The position numbers and the translations under genes are program-made. Below the pieces are notes generated by a model. It worked only from the letters and a program-made list of their open reading frames with translations, did not search any database and had not been told where the DNA came from. Below are positions 57,417 to 64,000 of a stretch of 64,000 nt of DNA, one piece after another. The DNA comes from Drosophila miranda (Eukaryota; Arthropoda; Insecta; Diptera; Drosophilidae), in contig NW_022881603.1 in the NCBI RefSeq assembly GCF_003369915.1, positions 26,830,264 to 26,894,263 on the forward strand, written 5' to 3'. Each line of letters begins with the position of its first letter. Within the stretch, counting starts at the first letter, position 1.

Positions 57417-57689
57417 ATTGTATATACAAGAAATTAATCAAATGCAGGAATAGGTAAAAAAATGCAATCTAAGACAAGGTCTTTATTAATTACGCTTGAA
57501 AGCAGCTTGGAGGAAAAATATGGTTAAAAAAGTTAAAATTTGCCCAGTATCTTTATATAATATTAACGGCTGACAAAAAATGAGTCTTCAAATACCAGCA
57601 ACATTGACTTGACAACATTTCGTCTGTTTTTTTTTTTGTTGAACATATTCGTTTAAACCGTGTTTTAGACAAATTACAGTAAATGGCAG

Positions 57690-57815
57690 TACTTAAAAGT
57701 AGTTAATCTTGAACAAAATTTATTCATCAATCGTATAAAATGATGTGGGCATGGCTAAATGTTCTATATACATAGCTAGTAATATTGGACGGAATATCAA
57801 AATTGAACAATACGA
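57690..57815 (+). repeat. Old dispersed repeat, partial copy
   Basis: Contains ATCGTATAAAATGATGTGGGC and AGCTAGTAATATTGGACGGA, matching 57900-57990 and 49620-49690 with divergence. Confidence 0.6.
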
Positions 57816-57884
57816 ACAACTATCCACTTTCGTTGTTTTTTGTTTGACCTTTTTCGCTAAAACCTTTGTCTAGGCAAAATCCAA

Positions 57885-58250
57885 TAAAAGCAATAAGCCA
57901 GTCAAATAGAAAATAGGTCAATTAGTCGGATAAAATTATGTGGGCAGGGCTGAGCGTTATATCTAGTTAGTAATATCAAATCGAATATCATAATCGAGGA
58001 ATATGGTTCCCCATCCTTGACGGAGCATGATTAGCCCATTGTAGACTAAGAGGGTATTTTAATATTCCATCGAAAAGAATGCAATTTTAATAATTTTAGC
58101 GCAGTTCAGGTGCAAGATATCGTGGGTTTTTGTATGCAAGGTTGAAGGATAAGATGGACCTACAAGAGTTATTACTATTATAATTATTATTTGTATCATT
58201 TTTCGCGGCTTAACTCAAGTTGTTATACAGGGGGCTTAAGAGGGTTAAGT
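57885..58250 (+). repeat. Old dispersed repeat, longest continuous copy
   Basis: About 365 bp from CAATAAAAGCAATAAGCCAG to GGGGCTTAAGAGGGTTAAG. Its reverse complement matches 6270-6400 and 35459-35720 put together. No coding part and no clear terminal inverted repeats seen; probably an old non-autonomous element. Confidence 0.65.
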
Positions 58251-59399
58251 TCGTTTTGATCGGCCACACTGCTGATGCGGAATTGAATAAATATAAAAAA
58301 TATTTTAGTTTAAACAAAGTAAACACGGAGAGCTCGTCTGCAGCCGTAAGTGGCACCGCGATCGATTCTTAAGTGTACTTTCTCGAAGAGGAACGTTCAA
58401 GACACGAATCTCGTCGTTGGGCACAAACGAAATTTTTATCAATTTATAAATTGAAACCCGTCTGCAGCCAGCCAGCCGCAAATGCGCAGTGTACAAAGTT
58501 CGTTTCGTGTGCATTAGCCCGCTGTGTCTGTGTATTGTCTGTGGCTCTCCAACATGAATACGAAAATGCATGACCAAAAATTTCGGTGGACCGACGCGGG
58601 TATACCCTTACCGTTTCGGAGATTAAACTAGTTAAATACATTGATAATAGCGATGTGTTCCGTTTAAATTTGATGTTGAAGCTGCCTCGTTGAGAACAAA
58701 AGACTATAGATACATAGATGTGCGTTATTGCTATTACCTGGATGAAGCTGCCTTTCATTGTGCTTTACAAAACTATGTTGCTCCTCGTAAGGGTATTCAT
58801 TCAGACTACACATACAAATGCATAAAGGAATTATCATGAATACTAATCTGAATGTGCCTGTTTTTGCAGTTTCTGTCCAACCGCTTCTTGTGCAAGTCGT
58901 TCACACCGATCTGATCTGATCCCCCTCTCACTCCACGGCCATAGCTGCGCACTTCCTTCGCACTGCATTTTACGCAACGGCAGCGAAAAAATCGATAAGT
59001 CTACCGTTCGCTGCCGGCCGGACAGCCGCAACGTTAGCTGTGGGCCTTTCCTTTGGTGGTAAATGTTTGAATGTATAATGCTGCTCTATTTGATGATGAA
59101 ACCATTCAACTCACGTTTATTTATACATATTTATTTGTCTGTCCCCATCCCGAACCGCCATTCGCCCGCCTCATGTACAGCACAAAATAGCCGCAGCGCT
59201 GGCGCTGTCCCGTACGAGAATGTCTACGCGGACAATTTCTTCAGTGGGTGCGGGGGCACCATATCCACCGGCAGCAAGGGTCTGCTGCGACCGATGGCCG
59301 AGTACCGGGAGATCCAACGGCCGCTATCTCGCAATTTCTCGAGGTTGAGCATCGGCGGGCCGCAGGTGGCACATGTAAGCATTACATTACATATTCCAT

Positions 59400-60512
59400 T
59401 ATATCCGATACTCAAAATGAGTATTGGGGTATATTAGATTTGTGGTAAAAGTGGATGTGTGTAACGTCCAGAAGGAATCGTTTCCGACCCCATAAAGTAT
59501 ATATATTCTTGATCAGCATCAATAGCCGAGTCGATTGAGTCATGTCTGTCTGTCCGTCTGTCCGTCCGTCCGTCTGTCCATCTGTCCGTCCCCTTCAGCG
59601 CCTAGTGCTCAAAGACTATAAGAGCGAGAGCAACGATGTTTTGGATCCAGACTTCTGTGATATGTCACTGCTACAAGAATATTTTAAAACTTTGCCCCGC
59701 CCACTTCCGCCCCCACAAAGGGCGAAAATCTGTGGCATCCACAATTTCGACGATACGAGAAAACTAAAAACTCAGAATCGTAGAAGATGACTATATCTTC
59801 TAGAGTGCAAAATCTGAACCAGATCGTATAATTATTATAGCCAGAATCAAGAAAACAATTTCATTCTTTCTCGCTCTGTCTCTCTCTAACACACAGGTTT
59901 CATGGTCGGTTTTGCCAATTGCAAAATATGAGTTCAAGGATCTCAGAACCTATAAGAGCCAGAGCAACCAAATTTGGTATCCACACTCCTGTGATATCGG
60001 ACCTTGACCATTTTGTGTCAAAATTTCGCCACACCCCCTTCCGCCCCCGCAAAGGACGAAAATCTGAGGCATCCACAAAGCTCAGAGACTATTAAGGCTA
60101 GAGTAACCAAATTTGGTATCCGCACTTCTGTTAGATCTCACTATAAAACGTATATCTCAGAATTTCGCCCCACCCTTTTCCGCCCCCACAAAGGACGAAA
60201 ATCTGTTGCATCCACAATATTGCACATTCGAGAAAACTAAAAACTCAGAATCATAGATAACGACCATATCTATCAGATTGCTGAATCTGGACCAGATCAG
60301 ATAATTTTTATAGCCAAAAAGAACAAATCAATTTGCACTGGCTACGCAGCGCCCGACGTCACGCTCAGACTAATTTCTGTCTCTCTCGCACGCACTCTTT
60401 GTCGTGTCGTTTAATATTAGCGGCGTCTGCCGGAGGAGAGCCATACTGACTTAGTATCGGGTATAACCGTAGAGTTGCGGTGTCCGCAGCAACTCACAAC
60501 GTTCCCCCTCGT
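59400..60512 (+). mobile_element. DINE-1/ISY-type Helitron in intron 2 of the TMEM53-like gene
   Basis: TATATCCGATACTCAAAATG (one change) to the tail CCCCCTCGT, about 1.11 kb. It lies 25 bp after the donor site of exon 59181-59374, in the same orientation as the gene. Confidence 0.9.
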
Positions 60513-61410
60513 TCCCTTTGCTGTCTCGTCACTGACAAAACAGAAAAAGACCACGCAGACACGGTCTCTCACTGAGCAGAACACTTTTTGTCTTTTCGCT
60601 TGTGTTATGTGTTTCGTGTTTTCGGTTGAGCCCGACACACGATCGTGTCTCACAATAACAACTTAGAGAGACACTTTGGTCAAGCGCTCACAGAAAAAGT
60701 GTTTTTACATGAGCAGAACCAAAAAAGTGTCTGAGTAAAGTGTTTTTAGTTGTTTTCGGGTATATGTTTATTTATTCATGTTTTCCGCATCTTTGTATTG
60801 TAATATGTATATTTATTTGCAAAATTGGCAAACGAACATTTTCGTTTTGCTTTTCACGATTCATTTTAAACTCCAATAGTCAAACCGTATGTACATACAT
60901 ATATAATTCACAAAAATTGATCGTTGCCATAAGCATCACACGTACAAGCACGCATACAAATTTTAATTTTATTTCTTTCAATTTTTATTTTATTTTATTC
61001 GGTTTGAGATACGCGGTTAATTTCTCCCCCGAACCCCGAACTCCCCCCCAGCACTCCCGACGCTCACTGCTCGTTTTGCAACATTGTTGCGTACCCAAAA
61101 CTCCGGTGTCGCTGGGCAACATCCCCTGTATAACGGCTGATCTTGTTTTTATATATTTTTTCGATCGATTGTGTTAACTTACATACGCAAAAGACACTTT
61201 GTTCGTTCACTCGCGACAAGATGCTCAGTGAAAAACAGAAACAAAAGAGAAGTGAAGAAATCGGTCTTTGCTTGAGCGAAGAGCGAGTTGAACAAAAACA
61301 GATTTGATCGGGTCTTTTCAGTCCCTTTTCTCAATGTGTCCGTCAATGAGAGGTTTTTATCAGACACGCCGAAAGTGTCAACCGTTATTTGCGAGGTCTG
61401 GGTATTACTG
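60513..61410. other. Segment between two Helitron 3' tails
   Basis: About 0.9 kb without a gene I can identify. It contains repeated words such as AAAGTGTTTTT, AGTGTCTGA and GACACTTT, and the short inverted pair CACTGAGCA (about 60570) / TGCTCAGTG (about 61222). Confidence 0.5.
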
Positions 61411-61456
61411 TAGAGTTGCGGTCTCCGCAGCAACTCACAACGTTCCCCCTCGTTGA
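61411..61456 (+). mobile_element. Isolated DINE-1/ISY-type 3' tail (hairpin terminus)
   Basis: GTAGAGTTGCGGTCTCCGC through CCCCCTCGTT without the rest of the element. It repeats the terminus at 60468-60513 in the same orientation. Confidence 0.8.
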
Positions 61457-62271
61457 ATTTGCATGCATGAATTGATTTCCTCTGTACTTTGAACCGTGTA
61501 TATGATTGCTCTCTCCCTCTATACTTCTTTCTCTGATTTTGTATACCGATTAGGTGGTATACATATATACATATATTTTAAAAATATTTTATTGGGTTTT
61601 TAATTGCCTGCAATTTGTTGAGGACCATTTAACGCTTGAAGTAACTGGAAAATGATGGCCATTGGAGAATGTCGATTGAATCCTTAGGATCCTTAGGAGA
61701 ACTCTTGGAACCACCCTCGCCCAGCAAGCTTGGATCAAGCACGCTCAATTGGGGCCAGCAGCAGCAGTGGCAGCTTTTTCCATGATATACACACATCATA
61801 ATGGCGCTCAATGCCAAGCTTTCGCCCAGAGCCCCCAAAGCGTGTGGCACTCTCATGAGTTCCAAGGCACATGTTGATTATACCTGGAATTTAATGGACA
61901 CAGGGGTATATTGGGTTCTTGACTAATAAGTATTTGTAGTGTAGGCTCTGCGATTTATCAATAACTTGGTCTTATTTTCACGTGTAAAGTGGCATAATCA
62001 AGGTCAGATTTTGTAGCTTTATCAAATTTGCATGGATATATGTAGGTACATTACCCAATCCCACTCCATGCCCAATCTAATCACTCGATGAGATTCTAAC
62101 CGATCAGGCCGCGCTGTCCACTCCTATATTATATTTCCTATCTAATCGGGCATTGATTGAACCAACAACTGGACCTATCCAAACTATGGTTTAAAAACTA
62201 AATACATAGATTACCCCATAACAACCATTGGGAAAATATATCCGACTACTATCTATACCGTGTGTTTTCAG
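61457..62271. other. Remainder of intron 2 of the TMEM53-like gene
   Basis: On the minus strand 61629-61859 there is a 75-80 codon open frame (MRVPHALGALGES ... LQWPSFSSYFKR) with an acceptor-like TTCCAG upstream. Its ending looks protein-like, but no start context or domain supports a gene. The rest is AT-rich; the acceptor TTTTCAG precedes 62272. Confidence 0.4.
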
Positions 62272-63226
62272 AGCGCCATGGCACCGTTGACGAATCGCCG
62301 GTATATATCTTCCCAAGATATTACCAAAAACATGAGTCTCTATACCAGCAACAAAACGAATATTGAAGTGGATCCCAAGACGCTTGCGTTTAAGAACCCG
62401 ACTGGCAATCCCCTGGTTCTGATGATGGCCTGGCTGATGGCCAAGCAGAAACATCTGAAGAAATATGCCCAGATCTACACAGAAATGGGATTCGATGTGA
62501 TGGTGGTGCACATTACGCCCTGGCAGCTGTTGTGGCCCGTTAAGGGAACTCAGGTTAGAAAATCTATAACCATTCAACTACCACCTGTGCCAACAATCAC
62601 AATTAGTCACTAAAGCATTCGATTGCAAATTCAAGGTGGTGGCCGCCGAGACTCTCAAGTTTCTCGAGAACAACGCATCGTATGAACCGATCGTCATGCA
62701 TGGCTTCTCCGTTGGAGCATACCAGTTGGGCGAGATTATGCTGCAGATGTCGCGCGATATGGATCGCTATGGCAGTATCCTGGAGCGCTTCGGTTGCCAG
62801 ATTTGGGACAGTGCTGCCGACATTACAGAGATTCCAGTAGGCGTGCCCAAGTCCATCTTCCCTAAGAACGAACGCATGCAGAGCGCCCAGAGGAACTACA
62901 CCCTTTACCATATGAAGACATTCCACAACCAGGCCACGATTCATTATATGCGCTCCAGCCAAATGTTCCACTCCACCCTGCTCAAGGCCCCGGCGCTGTT
63001 CTTCGTCTCTGACAACGATCCGATTGGTCCACCTTCATCGAATCAAGCTGTCCGCGAGAACTGGGAGAGGGCCAACGTAAAGGTCACATTCAAGTGCTGG
63101 GAACGTTCATAGCACGCGGCCCACTACATGAAGCATCGGGATGAGTATCTGCAGACCTTGTTCCATCATCTGGAGAACTGTGGCGTACTCGAGGCCATTG
63201 GCGTCCCCAAGCGCGCCAAGTTGTAG

Positions 63227-63559
63227 CCCCTTAAGGCTGATGAATCGGTGATATACATTTAAAAAGATATTCAACAATCAATGCGATTATGATTTTACTT
63301 TAGTTTCTAAGATCTAACGTTTAACAAAAACAATTGTCCTACATCCGATTATCTATGTGCGTTTCCCAAGGTATAATCTAGAAACATATATTTGGCTGCG
63401 ATCCCCCCGCAATGGTATCCACACCGGAATGCATGCGGAATACGTAGGCTGAGATAAAAGTCGTAGCAGAAAATTCTATTATCTATATTATCTTTTGAGA
63501 TCGCCGCAAAACGGCTAAATAAAGTAAATTAACAGATAAATTATGCGACTATAAAAAAA
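63227..63559 (+). promoter_or_regulatory. 3' flank and poly(A) signal of the TMEM53-like gene
   Basis: AATAAA at 63518-63523, about 290 bp after the frame's final stop, with no other feature before the Helitron. Confidence 0.55.
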
Positions 63560-64000
63560 ACGAGGGGGAACGTTGTGAGTTGCTGCGGACACCGCAACTC
63601 TACGGTTATACCCGATACTAAGTCAGTATGGCTCTCCTCCGGCAGACGCCGCTAATATTAAACGACACGACAAGGAGTACGTGCGAGAGGGACAGAAAAT
63701 CAGTCTGAGCGTGACGTCGTGGGCTGCGTAGCCAGTGCAAATTGATTTGTTCCTTTTGGCTATAAAAATGATCTGATCTGATCCAGATTCAGCAATCTGA
63801 TAGATATGGTCATTATCTATGATTCTGCGTTTTTAGTTTTCTCGAATGTGCAATATTGTGGATGCAACAGATTTTCGTCCTTTGTGGGGGCGGAAAAGGG
63901 TGGGGCGAAATTCTGAGATATACGGTTTATAGTGAGATCTAACAGAAGTGCGGATACCAAATTTGGTTACTCTAGCCTTAATAGTCTCTGAGATTTGTGG
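63560..64000 (-). mobile_element. DINE-1/ISY-type Helitron, reverse orientation, cut by the window edge
   Basis: Starts with the reversed tail (ACGAGGGGGAACGTTG), then GTTATACCCGATACTAAG, and continues as the family body to base 64000. Confidence 0.9.

Larger units (their letters stand above)
58871..63226 (+). pseudogene. TMEM53/DUF829-like alpha/beta hydrolase, start lost and stop gained
   Basis: Exons: 58871-59058 (after TTTTTGCAG; donor GGT G|GTAAAT), 59181-59374 (donor GTAAGC), 62272-62553 and 62636-63226. All phases agree. The protein runs AHFLRTAFYATAAKK, SISLPFAAGRTAATLAVGLS, then GSKGLLRPMAEYREIQRP, PLVLMMAWLMAKQKH, and the nucleophile motif MHGFSVGAYQ. The DUF829 family consists of membrane-associated hydrolase-fold proteins, often at the nuclear envelope. 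No ATG opens exon 1: where one is expected the sequence reads ATA GCT GCG at 58941-58949. A TAG at 63110-63112 follows KCWERS, after which the frame continues HAAHYMKHRDEYLQTL to TAG at 63226; the family has Ser-Pro-His there, and the lost His part is conserved. Intron 2 holds a Helitron. Probably a decaying copy; readthrough is the alternative for the stop. Confidence 0.72.

Noticed and set aside
1-64000. tRNA, rRNA or bacterial-type operon features
   Set aside because: None seen; the primer-site sequence TGGCGCCC is a retroelement feature, and gene structure is eukaryotic.

Overview
The window looks like Drosophila DNA, most likely from the obscura group, and from a repeat-rich, degenerating, low-recombination region. 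The reasons are short introns with GT-AG borders, single-copy fly-type genes (two SLC17 transporters, a Thr/Pro/Gln-rich secreted-type protein, a TMEM53/DUF829-like hydrolase), and many copies of an approximately 1 kb DINE-1/ISY-type Helitron. Those copies start with TATACCCGATACTC, carry a (CCGT)n tract and end in a hairpin tail. The D. miranda neo-Y is one attractive source (ISY-rich, amplified and decaying Muller-C genes), but this is inference: the sequence alone does not name species or chromosome.

Left part (1-35,458). The ancestral order was mucin-like gene (+), SLC17 gene A (-, already a pseudogene), then an LTR retrotransposon. The block has been tandemly amplified. Copy 1 (1-7,897) holds mucin, SLC17-A and the left end of the LTR with a nested Helitron. 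Copy 2 (7,900-19,044) holds the same plus the rest of the LTR, a gag-only internal region and a scrap of the second LTR. Copy 3 (19,045-35,458) holds part of SLC17-A, the LTR with its Helitron, the gag-only internal region interrupted by a young complete gypsy-type element, and a second LTR stuffed with Helitrons. The 4-bp target duplications ATCT at 6,397 and 35,459 show that all of this began as one retrotransposon insertion.

Middle (35,459-49,947). SLC17 gene B (-) can be assembled as four exons and 500 codons with no lesion. Its first intron is about 6.1 kb and holds a broken LOA/Trim-like LINE. The stretch upstream of it (44,105-49,947) shows no recognisable gene.

Right part (49,948-64,000). 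A second insertion of the gag-only LTR family forms an LTR-internal-LTR-internal-LTR array flanked by AAAT. It is followed by a Tc1-like transposase remnant and copies of an unnamed old repeat. A TMEM53-like gene (+) follows in four exons; it appears to have lost its start codon and carries an in-frame stop, and a Helitron sits in its second intron. Another Helitron runs off the right edge.

The genes do not form a pathway. The interest lies in the layered history: old repeat, LTR insertion, Helitron insertion into the LTR, gene decay, tandem amplification with Helitron sequence at the breakpoints, then a late gypsy insertion.
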